Assembly: GCA_022836915.1 (NCBI GenBank)
Contig: CP094668.1
Span: 6,820,001 to 6,884,000 of the forward strand
Source: Paenibacillus sp. OVF10
Lineage (GTDB): Bacteria; Bacillota; Bacilli; Paenibacillales; Paenibacillaceae
Reading direction: 5' to 3'
DNA: 64,000 nt
In this document: piece after piece, positions 19,310 to 28,310 of the stretch
Position numbering within the stretch: the first letter of the stretch is position 1
Layout of the letters: every line of letters starts with the position of its first letter
Translations under genes and position numbers: made by a program
Notes under the pieces: model-generated
Databases searched by the model: none
Told to the model about the DNA's origin: nothing
Seen by the model: only the letters and a program-made list of their open reading frames with translations

Positions 19310-19440
19310 TCCAAATATTCAGTTTGTTCTCACAGTATACATGGGAGCACTGAACAAATTCTAAACAAGCGTTGTTTCTCAACTTCAGTTTTTCGAATGC
19401 ACATTTGAATGCACATCATGCGTGCTGGAATGAAACAGAA

Positions 19441-19473
19441 AAACCCCTTCCTGTCACAGGACAAGAAGGGGTC
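19441..19473 (-). terminator. Intrinsic terminator of the thioredoxin-like gene
   Basis: On the minus strand, CCCCTTC...GAAGGGG is followed by TTTTTC. It lies downstream of the stop at 19518. Confidence 0.85.
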
Positions 19474-19517
19474 TTCTTAGCTAAGTTAATTAACCAAACT
19501 GCTGAGCCTTCGTACGC

Positions 19518-19844
19518 TTAAACTTTGGATTCAAGCGTCTCCAGATACTCGGAGATTTGAGCAGGTGTTTTAGCCCATTTGCTATGCAGATGTGCAATTT
19601 TCTTGCCGTTCTGGAAGACGAGCAGGCTTGGAATGCCGCGTACACCATTCTCTTCGGCAAACGGCTGGAACTTCTCTGCATCCAGGGCATAGAAGGTTTT
19701 ATCCGTATGTTGATCGATAACATCCCCGATAAAACGATCCAGGTTTTTGCAATCCGGACACCAGGTTGTATCAAATTTAATGACGGTAAAACCATCAGAG
19801 TTAATTGTATCCAAATACTGTTGTTCACTTTGAATTCTTTCCAT
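19518..19844 (-). CDS. Thioredoxin-family protein with CPDC active site
   Basis: This 108-residue cytoplasmic thioredoxin fold has active-site Cys29 and Cys32 in TTWCPDCKNL, and the cis-proline motif GIPSLLVF. CPDC in place of CGPC places it with the YdbP-like small thioredoxins of Bacilli, which probably act as specialised thiol reductants. The start at 19844 follows AAGGGAGAG; the upstream part of the frame has no family similarity. It follows the aldo/keto reductase gene in the same direction, 85 bp away, and ends at its own terminator. Confidence 0.92.
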   Translation of the reverse strand: MERIQSEQQYLDTINSDGFTVIKFDTTWCPDCKNLDRFIGDVIDQHTDKTFYALDAEKFQPFAEENGVRGIPSLLVFQNGKKIAHLHSKWAKTPAQISEYLETLESKV

Positions 19845-19929
19845 ATGTCTTCTCTCCCTTATATGTTCCTTTTTTGGCTGATCTTCATTGTACCTCGTAT
19901 AGTTACAATTGAAAATAGGCTTAATAGAG

Positions 19930-20838
19930 TTAACGATGCTGCTTGTACAGATTAGCGGGACAGAGCTCTCGTATTTCCTGAATTTCCGCAGCGGTGAGTT
20001 CAGGCGAATTCGAAGCAGCAATATTGTGCAGCAACTGTTCTCTTGAACTGGCACCAGGGACAACAGCTGCTACGGCAGGATGGGATAACGCGTAACGAAT
20101 AGCCGTCTGAGCCATACTGCGTTGGTCTGTAACAAGACGACTTAGCCCTTGCCGAATGGTATATAGTTGCTCTGGCGTATAGTCCAGATAACCTTTGTCT
20201 GCCTTGGCAGATCCGGAATCGGCAAGCACACCGCTAGCTACGGGCCCACGGGCAATTACGCTGATCCCCTTTTGTTCCAATAAAGGCAGCACTTCTTCTT
20301 CCGCTCTGCGGTCAGCAATGCTGTACTGGTTCATCACACTGACGATGGATGCCCTCTTTACATACTCCCGAATCACATTGGGACGAATGGAGGAAATTCC
20401 GTAATATCGGATAAGTCCTTCCTTCTTCAGTTCCTCAAACGCTTCGATCGTCTCTTCGATGGGGTCGTCCAAGGTCCCGCCATGCAGCTGATACAGATCG
20501 ATGTAATCAGTCTGCAACCGCTTCAGGCTTTCATGTACAGCCTGCTTAATGTAGGCTTTGGACGGGTCCCACGACCAGCCCTCATTGCCGGGGATACGAC
20601 GATTACCTACTTTGGTTGCCACAATGACTTGGTCCCGACGCCCTTTAATAGCTTGTCCTACAATCTCTTCATTACGCCCTGCGTCGTACAGATCGGCTGT
20701 ATCCAGCAGATTGACCCCATGATCCAGAGCCTCATGAACCAGGCCCACAGCGTGCTCCATTTCAGTTCCAAGTGACATACATCCCAGCCCAATCTCAGAC
20801 ACCATCAGTTCAGATGTACCCAGACGATTTTTCTTCAT
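19930..20838 (-). CDS. Aldo/keto reductase
   Basis: This is a 302-residue NADPH-dependent oxidoreductase with the TIM-barrel catalytic tetrad visible: Asp46 and Tyr51 (LLDTADLYD), Lys76 (VATKVG) and His119 (YQLHG). The C-terminal part has the cofactor-binding region (PGASSREQLLHNIAA). It resembles YqkF/YhdN-like general stress reductases of Bacilli; the natural substrate is unknown. The start at 20838 follows GGAGGGAG. An alternative longer reading begins 22 codons earlier but lacks a ribosome site. Confidence 0.92.
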   Translation of the reverse strand: MKKNRLGTSELMVSEIGLGCMSLGTEMEHAVGLVHEALDHGVNLLDTADLYDAGRNEEIVGQAIKGRRDQVIVATKVGNRRIPGNEGWSWDPSKAYIKQAVHESLKRLQTDYIDLYQLHGGTLDDPIEETIEAFEELKKEGLIRYYGISSIRPNVIREYVKRASIVSVMNQYSIADRRAEEEVLPLLEQKGISVIARGPVASGVLADSGSAKADKGYLDYTPEQLYTIRQGLSRLVTDQRSMAQTAIRYALSHPAVAAVVPGASSREQLLHNIAASNSPELTAAEIQEIRELCPANLYKQHR

Positions 20839-20941
20839 ATGTGCATCTCCCTCCATACGTTCTGCAAGTATCCATTGTATCATTCTTGCTGCCAAAAATC
20901 GCATGCCTCACGGAAACAAAAGGTAGTTTTCAACTGCACAA

Positions 20942-20972
20942 AAAACCTGGAACGACTTCATCTCCAGGTTTC
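20942..20972 (-). terminator. Intrinsic terminator of a small membrane-protein gene
   Basis: AAACCTGGA...TCCAGGTTT is followed by a T run on the minus strand, just beyond the stop at 21018. Confidence 0.82.
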
Positions 20973-21017
20973 TCATGATCATCATTTAAATTCAAGCAAT
21001 AAACGAACTATCGCAAT

Positions 21018-21188
21018 CTATTTCACTTCCACACGTGGTCTGGTTTTACTTGTTCCATTGGACGAATTGGAGCTTTTCATCATACCCGAGACAGTGCTAA
21101 ACAGCTTATCTCTTGCTTGTTTGTTCCTCATCAGATAAGTCACACCTGCGCCGATAGCCGTCATGATAATTCCTCTTCTTTTAGACAT
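21018..21188 (-). CDS. Small membrane-associated protein, 56 residues
   Basis: The short protein has one hydrophobic segment (GIIMTAIGAGVTYLM, residues 5-19) and then a basic polar tail. It resembles the short YtxH/YrzQ-like single-helix proteins common in Bacilli, but I cannot assign a family. The start at 21188 follows AAGGAGGAG at ideal spacing, and a clear terminator follows, so it is very probably expressed. Function is unknown. Confidence 0.72.
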   Translation of the reverse strand: MSKRRGIIMTAIGAGVTYLMRNKQARDKLFSTVSGMMKSSNSSNGTSKTRPRVEVK

Positions 21189-21282
21189 GTGCTTCTCCTC
21201 CTTCAGGATAAATGTACATCGTGTCTTGTTTGACAATTACCCTGTGGGAGCAAAACGAAACGAAGTACAGGCTTGATCGCAG

Positions 21283-21322
21283 AAAAAAGATGACCTCCGA
21301 ATTCAATTCAGCGGTCATCTTT
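21283..21322 (-). terminator. Intrinsic terminator of gpmA
   Basis: GATGACC...GGTCATC is followed by TTTTTT on the minus strand, downstream of the stop at 21359. Confidence 0.86.
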
Positions 21323-21358
21323 CACTTGCTCTGTTGAGGCTTGACGTTCACCATCCAA

Positions 21359-22102
21359 TTAATCGGACGGCGTTGCGACATGGGTCATTTCTTCATGTTT
21401 GTAGGTCGAACCATCGGCGGTCAGATAAAAGTGTCCGATGGGATGCAAATCTTCATCCAATTCGTAGACAAGCGGAATGCCTGTCGGGATATTGAGCGCC
21501 ATCACGTCTGCTTCGGACAATTGGTCCAGATGCATAACGAGTGAACGGAGCGTGTTACCATGCGCAGAGATCAGCACTCTTTTGCCAGCAGACACCATCG
21601 GTTTAATCTCCGCATTCCAGTACTCCAGTACACGCTTCGAGGTATCCATCAGGTTCTCCGTAAAAGGGATGGTACATCCGAGCCGCTTGTACTTGTCCAG
21701 ATCCTGCACATATCGGTCATCGGTTTGGTCCAGTGCCGGGGGAGATACGTTAACGGATCGTCTCCATTCTTTTACTTGGTCTTCCCCATACTTCAGAGCA
21801 GTCTGCTGTTTATTCAGTCCTTGCAGCGCACCATAATGGCGTTCATTCAGCTTCCAAGTCTTCGTAATGGGAATCCACATGAGGTCCATTTCATCCAGCG
21901 CAATATCGAGTGTCCGGATAGAACGTTTCAGCACGGATGCATAGGCGTAATCAAAATCAAATCCCTGTTCCTTCATGATCTTCCCTGCTTTACGAGCTTC
22001 GGAGTAACCATCCGTCGTCAGATCCACATCTGTCCATCCGGTAAAACGATTCTCTACATTCCACATGCTCTGTCCATGGCGAATCAAAACAACTCTGTAC
22101 AT
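21359..22102 (-). CDS. gpmA: 2,3-bisphosphoglycerate-dependent phosphoglycerate mutase
   Basis: This enzyme interconverts 3- and 2-phosphoglycerate in glycolysis. The 247-residue protein has the phosphohistidine motif RHGQSMWN (His9), the second motif LNERHYGALQGLNK and the second catalytic His in SAHGNTLRS. The usual RHGES carries Gln at position 11 here. The start at 22102 follows GGAAGGAGGG. It is a single-gene unit, ending at its own terminator. Many Firmicutes also carry an unrelated cofactor-independent enzyme elsewhere. Confidence 0.94.
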   Translation of the reverse strand: MYRVVLIRHGQSMWNVENRFTGWTDVDLTTDGYSEARKAGKIMKEQGFDFDYAYASVLKRSIRTLDIALDEMDLMWIPITKTWKLNERHYGALQGLNKQQTALKYGEDQVKEWRRSVNVSPPALDQTDDRYVQDLDKYKRLGCTIPFTENLMDTSKRVLEYWNAEIKPMVSAGKRVLISAHGNTLRSLVMHLDQLSEADVMALNIPTGIPLVYELDEDLHPIGHFYLTADGSTYKHEEMTHVATPSD

Positions 22103-22175
22103 AAAAGTGAACCCTCCTTCCATGGAAACATTACCCGCAAGTCAAACTAATTAGCACAGTGAAACGTTCATCACA

Positions 22176-22748
22176 TTAATAATATGGTGCCATCATCAGG
22201 TATACCACGACACCTGTAGAACTGACGTACAGCCAGATTGGCATAGTCCAACGCGCAATTTTGCGGTGTTTCTTCAATTGATTCGTCCAACCCCACACAA
22301 GTGTGAACAACGCCAATGGGACAATGAGGGCTGCCAGTATACTATGGGTAATCAGAATGAAGAAATAGATCGAACGAATGATGCCCTCGCCGCCGTATTT
22401 GGACGTCTCTGGTGAGAGGTAATGAAACGTCAGATAGGTCACGAGGAATAAAAGTGTTGTTGAGAATGCAGCAAGAATAAATCGTTTGTGCAGCTTCACA
22501 TTCCGCTTGATAATAGCAATAAGCGCTGCGAGCAGGAAGATGAAGGTAAAGCTGTTAAACACGGCATTAAACCGCGGCAACACCGTAATATCAAAGGTTA
22601 CATCACCTTTGTAACCAATCGACGGTGCGAAGAACAATAATAAAATAATGACATTAGCGAGAATGGAAATCGTGATAATGATGCCTGCGAAATTTTTATT
22701 ACTCGTCGGGGATGGAATGTTCGGCTCCCCTTTGTTATTTTTGCCCAA
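22176..22748 (-). CDS. DUF420 membrane protein (CtaM/YozB-like)
   Basis: This 190-residue protein has five to six hydrophobic segments after a polar N-terminus. The family features are LPRFNAVFNSFTF (residues 56-68), LHKRFILAAF, and the C-terminal KKHRKIARWTMPIWLYVSSTG. DUF420 proteins such as CtaM support maturation of the aa3-type cytochrome oxidase in Firmicutes. Conserved His residues (LHKRF, FHYLS, THSIL, KHRKIAR) fit a haem or copper role. No oxidase gene is in this window, so the link to respiration rests on the family alone. Confidence 0.85.
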   Translation of the reverse strand: MGKNNKGEPNIPSPTSNKNFAGIIITISILANVIILLLFFAPSIGYKGDVTFDITVLPRFNAVFNSFTFIFLLAALIAIIKRNVKLHKRFILAAFSTTLLFLVTYLTFHYLSPETSKYGGEGIIRSIYFFILITHSILAALIVPLALFTLVWGWTNQLKKHRKIARWTMPIWLYVSSTGVVVYLMMAPYY

Positions 22749-22905
22749 TGCAAAATCCTCCTCATATCCTAACTTCTATGTTCTATATCATTATATCTCG
22801 GCAATTCCGGGCTGTTAAGTGACAACACTCTGAACAAAAACCGCTGCACTCCCCTATAAAATGCCCCTTTACGGCCTTTTTCAATCAAATTCAAACCGGC
22901 TCCCA

Positions 22906-23049
22906 TTTACCCGAGTCCACATTTGTGGTATAATTAATGCAATTAATCACATACGCGTTGAAACTGGAGGAGCCTGTCACCAAGGGCCCCTCTTTGTCTT
23001 TTTCAGGCACAGAACGGCACTTTTCTAAATGCCGTTCTGTGCCTTTTTG
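22906..23049 (+). promoter_or_regulatory. Promoter and attenuator-like leader before the antiporter gene
   Basis: A promoter (TTTACC, 17 bp, TATAAT at 22929-22934) is followed by a hairpin GAGGAGCC/GGCCCCTC (22967-22992, one A-C mismatch). Next comes a perfect 15-bp stem AGGCACAGAACGGCA/TGCCGTTCTGTGCCT (23005-23044) ending in TTTTTG. This is an intrinsic terminator 80 bp upstream of the antiporter start with no gene before it, as in a riboswitch or other attenuator. The aptamer class is not recognised. Confidence 0.6.
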
Positions 23050-23124
23050 TCTGATTGAAGCAGAGGATGGATCGCCCTTGGGTTGGTTAACCTATAGACG
23101 CTGTTACTGGAGGGAAGAACACCT

Positions 23125-24315
23125 ATGGAATTTATTTTGGTTCTTGCACTTATTTTAATCTTTACCAAACTTGCTGGTGATCTATCCGTAAGATTGGGTC
23201 AGCCATCGGTTCTGGGGAAACTGATTGTGGGTGTCATCCTCGGCCCTGCCCTGCTCGGTTGGGTTCAGCAAAGTGATTTCGTACATTATATGGCTGAGAT
23301 CGGGGTACTGTTGTTGATGTTCATCGCCGGATTGGAAACGGATCTGGAGCAGTTGAAGAAAAACTGGAAGGCGGCCTTTGCTGTGGCCGTCGGTGGTGTT
23401 ATTTTACCTTTTGTCGGGGGATACGGTTCGGCCATAGCATTTGGTATGTCACAGACACACGCGCTGTTCTTTGGACTTTTATTCTGTGCTACTTCCGTCA
23501 GTATCTCAGTTCAGACGTTGAAGGATATGAATCAGCTGAGTTCACGGGAGGGTACCACCATTCTGGGTGCAGCCGTTGTGGATGATGTGCTCGTCGTGGT
23601 TCTGCTCGCCGTCATGATGAGCTTGCTCGGCACAGGTGGAGGAGACACTTCGATTTCTCTGCTTATTGGCAAGAAGCTGTTATTCTTTGTTATTATTATC
23701 GCTGCCAGCTGGTTCCTTGTTCCACGCATCATGAAGTGGATGGCACCACTGAAGGTAACGGAGACCGTCATTACTGCGGGACTGATTATTTGTTTTGGCT
23801 TCTCCTACTTTGCAGAGTGGATGGGTGTTGCTGGAATTATTGGAGCATTTGCCGCTGGTATCGCCATCTCCCAAACTAACTTCAAACATGAGGTTGAAAC
23901 TAAAATCGAGCCGATTGCTTACGGAATTTTTGTCCCGGTATTCTTTGTTAGTATCGGCTTAAATGTCACCTTTGATGGTGTGGGTTCACAAATTTGGTTC
24001 ATTGTTGTTATCAGTATCATCGCTATTGTAACCAAACTTATTGGTGGAGGAGCCGGTGCACGACTGACGGGATTCAACCGTTCCTCTTCGCTGGCTATCG
24101 GGGCAGGCATGATCTCCAGAGGGGAAGTTGCTCTGATTATCGCTTCAACGGGGCTTGCTTCTGGATTGCTCGATTCGGAGTACTTTACCAGCGTTGTGAT
24201 CATGGTTATTGTTACTACACTGGTCACTCCGCCACTCCTCAAAATCACCTTTGCACGAAAAAAAGGGGAAAAGCAAGTTGAAAAAGAGATTGAGGAATCC
24301 TATTTGAACGGGTAA
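23125..24315 (+). CDS. Cation:proton antiporter (CPA2 family, KefB/GerN-like)
   Basis: This is a 396-residue integral membrane antiporter with about twelve helices. Family features include the opening LGQPSVLGKLIVGVILGP (residues 25-42), ETDLEQL after helix 3, the ion-site helix VVDDVLVVVLL (near residues 152-162) and GMISRGEVALIIAS near residue 330. Such proteins exchange Na+ or K+ for H+. The start at 23125 follows GGAGGGAAG. The protein ends without a TrkA-N/RCK domain, and no partner subunit gene is adjacent. Control is probably by the upstream attenuator. Confidence 0.92.
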   Translation: MEFILVLALILIFTKLAGDLSVRLGQPSVLGKLIVGVILGPALLGWVQQSDFVHYMAEIGVLLLMFIAGLETDLEQLKKNWKAAFAVAVGGVILPFVGGYGSAIAFGMSQTHALFFGLLFCATSVSISVQTLKDMNQLSSREGTTILGAAVVDDVLVVVLLAVMMSLLGTGGGDTSISLLIGKKLLFFVIIIAASWFLVPRIMKWMAPLKVTETVITAGLIICFGFSYFAEWMGVAGIIGAFAAGIAISQTNFKHEVETKIEPIAYGIFVPVFFVSIGLNVTFDGVGSQIWFIVVISIIAIVTKLIGGGAGARLTGFNRSSSLAIGAGMISRGEVALIIASTGLASGLLDSEYFTSVVIMVIVTTLVTPPLLKITFARKKGEKQVEKEIEESYLNG

Positions 24316-24386
24316 AGTATTGAAATCATTCCGTATTTAAAGCTATACTTGATCTAGAAATGTAATATATCGGTCGTGAAGCACAC

Positions 24387-24449
24387 GCCGCTTTGATCCA
24401 TTCTCCCCTTCAACGCGAAGGTCGGAAATGATCAGAGCGGCTTTTTTTT
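24387..24449 (+). terminator. Intrinsic terminator of the antiporter gene
   Basis: GCCGCTTTGATC...GATCAGAGCGGC is followed by TTTTTTTT on the plus strand. Confidence 0.87.
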
Positions 24450-24506
24450 GTGTTTTTATAAAGTAATCCTTATTCGTTACTCATTCGATTTCATAGAAAA
24501 ACAAAA

Positions 24507-24560
24507 AAAGACCACCTTACACTCAAGAGGTCTTCCATCCTTGCCTGTTGTTCCAACAGG
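24507..24560 (-). terminator. Intrinsic terminators of the pssA-dedA unit
   Basis: Two hairpins follow the dedA stop at 24571: GCCTGTTG-TTCC-AACAGGC (24543-24560) and then AAGACC...GGTCTT (about 24509-24536), the second followed by TTTTTTT on the minus strand. Confidence 0.8.
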
Positions 24561-24570
24561 CTGTCCCATT

Positions 24571-25056
24571 TTAAGTTAACACGCCAACATAAAAACCAAT
24601 CGAGATAAAGACAACACACCATACAAATGCACCAATGCCCGATACGAGAACGTACCTGCCCATTGCCATCTTGCTAATCCCGGAGAAACAGCACATCAGA
24701 TGACGAATGCCTGGAATGAAGTAACCCAGGATGATGGACCAATACCCATATTTGAGGAACCACGACTCCACCCTGCTGAATCGTTTGGCATTCACGCCGA
24801 CCCACTTGCCGTATTTTTCAACCAGCGGCCTGCCCGCTTTCTTGCCAATCATGTAGCTAAGCAGCCCTCCGGTAAAAGCGCCACCGAAACTGACGGCGAT
24901 GGATACGGAGTAATTCAATACCGAGATGGAGGCGAGATAACCGACAAAAGTCATCATCACCTCATCCGGAATCGGCATGCCAATAACGCCAAGAGCCAGT
25001 AGTCCGTATATTGCGAAATAACCATATTGACCAATAAATTCTTTTGCAAATTCCAT
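24571..25056 (-). CDS. DedA-family membrane protein
   Basis: This 161-residue protein of the DedA (SNARE-associated/VTT) superfamily has the reentrant-loop motifs GMPIPDEVMMTFVGYLAS (residues 28-45) and PGIRHLMCCFSGISKM near residue 120. Members such as UptA and PetA recycle undecaprenyl phosphate or phosphatidylethanolamine across the membrane. The start at 25056 follows AAGGAG. It begins 13 bp after the stop of pssA and is therefore co-transcribed with a phospholipid synthase, which favours a lipid-transport role. The specific lipid is not shown. Confidence 0.9.
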   Translation of the reverse strand: MEFAKEFIGQYGYFAIYGLLALGVIGMPIPDEVMMTFVGYLASISVLNYSVSIAVSFGGAFTGGLLSYMIGKKAGRPLVEKYGKWVGVNAKRFSRVESWFLKYGYWSIILGYFIPGIRHLMCCFSGISKMAMGRYVLVSGIGAFVWCVVFISIGFYVGVLT

Positions 25057-25069
25057 ACTGACTCGCTCC

Positions 25070-25615
25070 TTATTTCGGTTCCACAATATCCTTCTCATGT
25101 GAGGCTAGCACTTGTTTTAGAGACGGGAATCGGATTTGGCTCACCATGAGACCGGATAATACAATAATGACAAGATAAGCTACACCATGTGTGAAATAAG
25201 GACTCCAGAGTGCGAAAAAGGACATCAGACCTCCCGCAAATGTAATTGGCATCCCGACAAAACCACTGCTTGGTGTCTTCTGACAGTTATAACGGGCCAG
25301 ACGCAAAGCACCGCAAACCGGAAACAATGCAGTCAGGGCCATCCCCAGCACACTCACTTCAATCATGGAATTCAAGTACAGAATCAGCACAGGGGCTGTT
25401 CCGAATGAAACTACATCCGCAAGCGAGTCCAGGGACTTGCCGAACTCACCCTCACAATGCAATTTACGAGCCGCAAATCCGTCAAACAGATCAAAGAACA
25501 TCGCTACCCATATCATCATCACAGCCAGGGCAAATTCACCATGAATAGCCATAATGACTGCCAGCATGCCTGAACTCAGATTCCCCAAGGTTAAAATCGA
25601 TGGTAAAGACTTCAT
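25070..25615 (-). CDS. pssA: CDP-diacylglycerol--serine O-phosphatidyltransferase
   Basis: PssA makes phosphatidylserine from CDP-diacylglycerol and serine at the membrane, the precursor of phosphatidylethanolamine. The 181-residue protein has six hydrophobic segments and a complete CDP-alcohol phosphotransferase motif: Asp42, Asp45-Gly, Ala49-Arg50, Gly59, Asp63 and Asp67. Length and the opening SILTLGNLSSG fit the Bacillus-type enzyme. It starts 21 bp after the repaired stop of a sensor kinase gene and is followed by dedA. No phosphatidylserine decarboxylase gene is nearby. Confidence 0.92.
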   Translation of the reverse strand: MKSLPSILTLGNLSSGMLAVIMAIHGEFALAVMMIWVAMFFDLFDGFAARKLHCEGEFGKSLDSLADVVSFGTAPVLILYLNSMIEVSVLGMALTALFPVCGALRLARYNCQKTPSSGFVGMPITFAGGLMSFFALWSPYFTHGVAYLVIIVLSGLMVSQIRFPSLKQVLASHEKDIVEPK

Positions 25616-25636
25616 AAGAGTTGACTCCCTTTCGTA

Positions 25637-27384
25637 CTAGGCTTTAGGAAAAATAATATAAAAACGGACTCCATCCGGTGTATTCTCCACTCCATAACTG
25701 CACCCATGCAGATCAAGAATCTGCTTCGCAATGGCCAGACCAAGCCCGGTCCCCCCATTTTACGATTACGTGAGCGCTCTACCCGATAGAACCTCTCCCA
25801 TATATACTGCCGCTCAGCTTCAGCAATGTGCTCGCCCTTGTTTTCAATAGAAATATGGACAAAACCTTCACGCCTGCTGATCTCAATAGTTATATCGGTA
25901 TGTGGTATCGCATGACGTATAGCATTCATCATGATATTGAAAATAACTTGCTCCAGCTTGCTTCGGTCACCCTCAACCGTCTGTTCTGTTGTGGATACAA
26001 GCACCACATCCAATCCTTTGTCCTTCAGTTGCGGACCCAGACGGCCGGCGATATCTTCAATCATGTCAGCTAGTGCAACAGCATCCGTATTCAATTGAAC
26101 CGCTGAGGATTCCAGTCGCACCAGATCCAGCATCTCTTCAACCATCGTTTCCATTTTAATCGCCTCATCGGCAATGATCTCAATGTAACGCTCCCGTTTG
26201 CTCTCACTCACGCCATCCTTCAGCCCTTCAGAATATCCCTTAATAATGCTGATTGGTGTCTTAAGTTCATGTGATGCATCGGCAAAAAACTTGCGCTGAC
26301 GCTGTTCAATCTCCTGCTTCATTTCCATATCTGTACGCATCTGCGTATTGGCCTGCCTCAGCTCTTCCAGTGTCTGACCCAAGGTTCCCGATAAGGCATT
26401 GAGGCTGTTAGACAAACTGCCGATTTCATCATTACGCCGGATGGGTGATTTCACCGTGAAATCCAGCGTAGACATTTTCTTCGCGACATGGTTCAAGGCC
26501 AAGAGCGGCTTCGTTACAATTCGGGACAGGAGTAACGCCAGCAACAGAATCAATATAAATGCCCCTATGCCAAAATACGCATAGAACAAACGTGTTGCCT
26601 CATTCGCTTCCCTCATCTCCTGTAGAGAGGTGAGCGAGAAGATCAGTTGCTGCTCGGGTCCGGAACGATGTACTGGAGCAATGGTGATGACATTGCGAAC
26701 ACCGCTCCAGCTATCCATCCATTCTTCATTGAGCATTTTGCCATTCGCCAAGGCCAGTTGGTCTTCGGTGGACAACGGGAACCGGCTATCCAGTGCTTGC
26801 ACCAGCAGTCCCTGCCTCTGACTCCACGTTGCCAGATTGGGAAGAACTACCTCCGTTAATACGCCGGACCATTCCTTTACCGGTTCAATTGATTCCTGAA
26901 AGCTTTCTGTTCCCCATGCGGCAGAAGTGGCATCCTGAATTTTGAATGGATAGACCATGGACTCGCTGGCCGGACCTCTCACCGTCAGTTCTTGCCCATA
27001 TTTCAGATGGGATGTAATCCAGCCAGCATTCTCACTATTGATAAACAAGGACAAGGACACCTTTACGTGACTTCCATCTTCTTGAAGCAACGTAATGTGG
27101 AACGGGTCATTAACCAGTCTTCCGGTATTCGTCAGAATGACCAGATGTGACTGATTCTGACGCATGAACTTCCCGGTCTCCTTGGCTAGCTGTAAATCGC
27201 TCCAGTGTCCATTGGAATATTGCTGTTCGAACTTGGACAGCTTTTTCTTCATACTGCTGACCTTTTGATGCTGATAGAAGTCGGGGAACCAGACCAACTG
27301 GGCAAAAACCGTCGTCCCATATAGAAGAACCAGACATCCTGCCATGACCAGGAAAAGCTTCATCGTTATGCCATTTCTTCTCAT
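25637..27384 (-). CDS. Sensor histidine kinase (BaeS/ResE-like), one frameshift
   Basis: The repaired protein is about 582 residues: a membrane helix near residues 9-28, an extracellular region of about 230 residues, a second helix (YFGIGAFILILLLALLLS), HAMP, a DHp domain with phosphoacceptor His (FFADASHELKTPISII) and an HATPase domain. The frame breaks at the C6 run 25751-25756; one more base restores the G-box (KMGGTGLGLAIAKQILDLHG) and moves the stop to 25637. Unrepaired, the frame continues into pssA and destroys the ATP lid. The start overlaps the stop of the response regulator as ATGA. Co-transcription with pssA and dedA suggests envelope sensing. Confidence 0.9.
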
Positions 27385-28061
27385 GCTTCTGCCTCGAAAC
27401 GATATCCAGTACCAATCACCGTCCGGATACACCTGGCTTCATCACCCAATTTGCTGCGCAACTTCTTGATGTGAGTATCTACAACACGTGAGTCCCCTTC
27501 AAAATCAAATCCCCAGATCCGATTCAAAATGGCATCCCGGGACAACACAATGCCTGCATTACGTACCAAATAAAGCAAAAGATCATATTCCTTTGGTGCA
27601 AGTTCCACTTCAATTCCGTCCTTCTCCAGGCGTCTGGCCCATGGATCAAGGGTTACCTGTCCGAAGCGAATCACACCCTGCTCTCGTCCAAATGCACCTT
27701 CAACACGCTTCATTAATGTCTCTGCACGTGCAACCAGCACACGTGGACTAAACGGCTTGGTAACGTAATCGTCTACGCCCAGCTGAAATCCATGAATTTT
27801 ATCGTCATCCTCAGACCGTGCAGTCAGCATGATAATAGGTACGGTGGATTGGGATCGAATATGCCCACATAACGTCCATCCATCCATTTCAGGCATCAAA
27901 ACATCCAGAATAACCAGATCCACCTCATGCAGAGCCAACAGTTCCAGTGCCTGTACTCCATGTTCTGCTTCTATGACGTTCCATTGTTCTTTTATGAAAT
28001 AATCGGCCACAATCTCACGAATGCGGCTTTCATCTTCCACCAGAAGCACTGTTCTGATCAT
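27381..28061 (-). CDS. OmpR-family response regulator
   Basis: This 226-residue regulator has a receiver domain with phosphoacceptor Asp53 (LVILDVLMPEMDGW), conserved Thr and Lys (MLTAR, TKPFSP), and a C-terminal winged helix ending with VVDTHIKKLRSKLG...GTGYRFEA. It overlaps the downstream kinase gene by four bases, so the two are translationally coupled and form a pair. It heads a unit that continues into pssA and dedA. Target genes are not evident from the sequence. Confidence 0.94.
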   Translation of the reverse strand: MIRTVLLVEDESRIREIVADYFIKEQWNVIEAEHGVQALELLALHEVDLVILDVLMPEMDGWTLCGHIRSQSTVPIIMLTARSEDDDKIHGFQLGVDDYVTKPFSPRVLVARAETLMKRVEGAFGREQGVIRFGQVTLDPWARRLEKDGIEVELAPKEYDLLLYLVRNAGIVLSRDAILNRIWGFDFEGDSRVVDTHIKKLRSKLGDEARCIRTVIGTGYRFEAEA

Positions 28062-28202
28062 GGCCGACTCTCCTTTTTAGATTTCTGATGATAACATACC
28101 TATTCCATGTGTCGTTCATGTGTCCATACATGTTTTGGAATGCTCCCATGATATATACGATTAATATAAGCCAAAAGTTACTAATTTTTATAAAAATTCG
28201 CA

Positions 28203-28245
28203 TAAAAAAGAAGCCGTCAACGAGCAAGCTCCAGCTCATTGACAG
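28203..28245 (-). terminator. Probable terminator of pdxK
   Basis: On the minus strand, GTCAATGAGC...GCTCGTTGAC (one mismatch) is followed by GGCTTCTTTTTT, downstream of the stop at 28311. Confidence 0.7.
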
Positions 28246-28310
28246 CTACTTGAATGAAATCGAAGTGTGTTATCCAGAATTGATGCGCTACTGCGCGCTC
28301 CTGGCAACAC

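Noticed and set aside
19042..19353. A 103-codon plus-strand frame between uppP and the thioredoxin gene
   Set aside because: Composition is Ser/Leu/Phe/Cys-rich with no ribosome site; the minus-strand frame at 19112-19309 looks more protein-like.
22937..23158. A possible leader peptide upstream of the antiporter
   Set aside because: The frame runs through the terminator stem and into the antiporter start, and lacks a good ribosome site. The RNA-structure explanation fits better.
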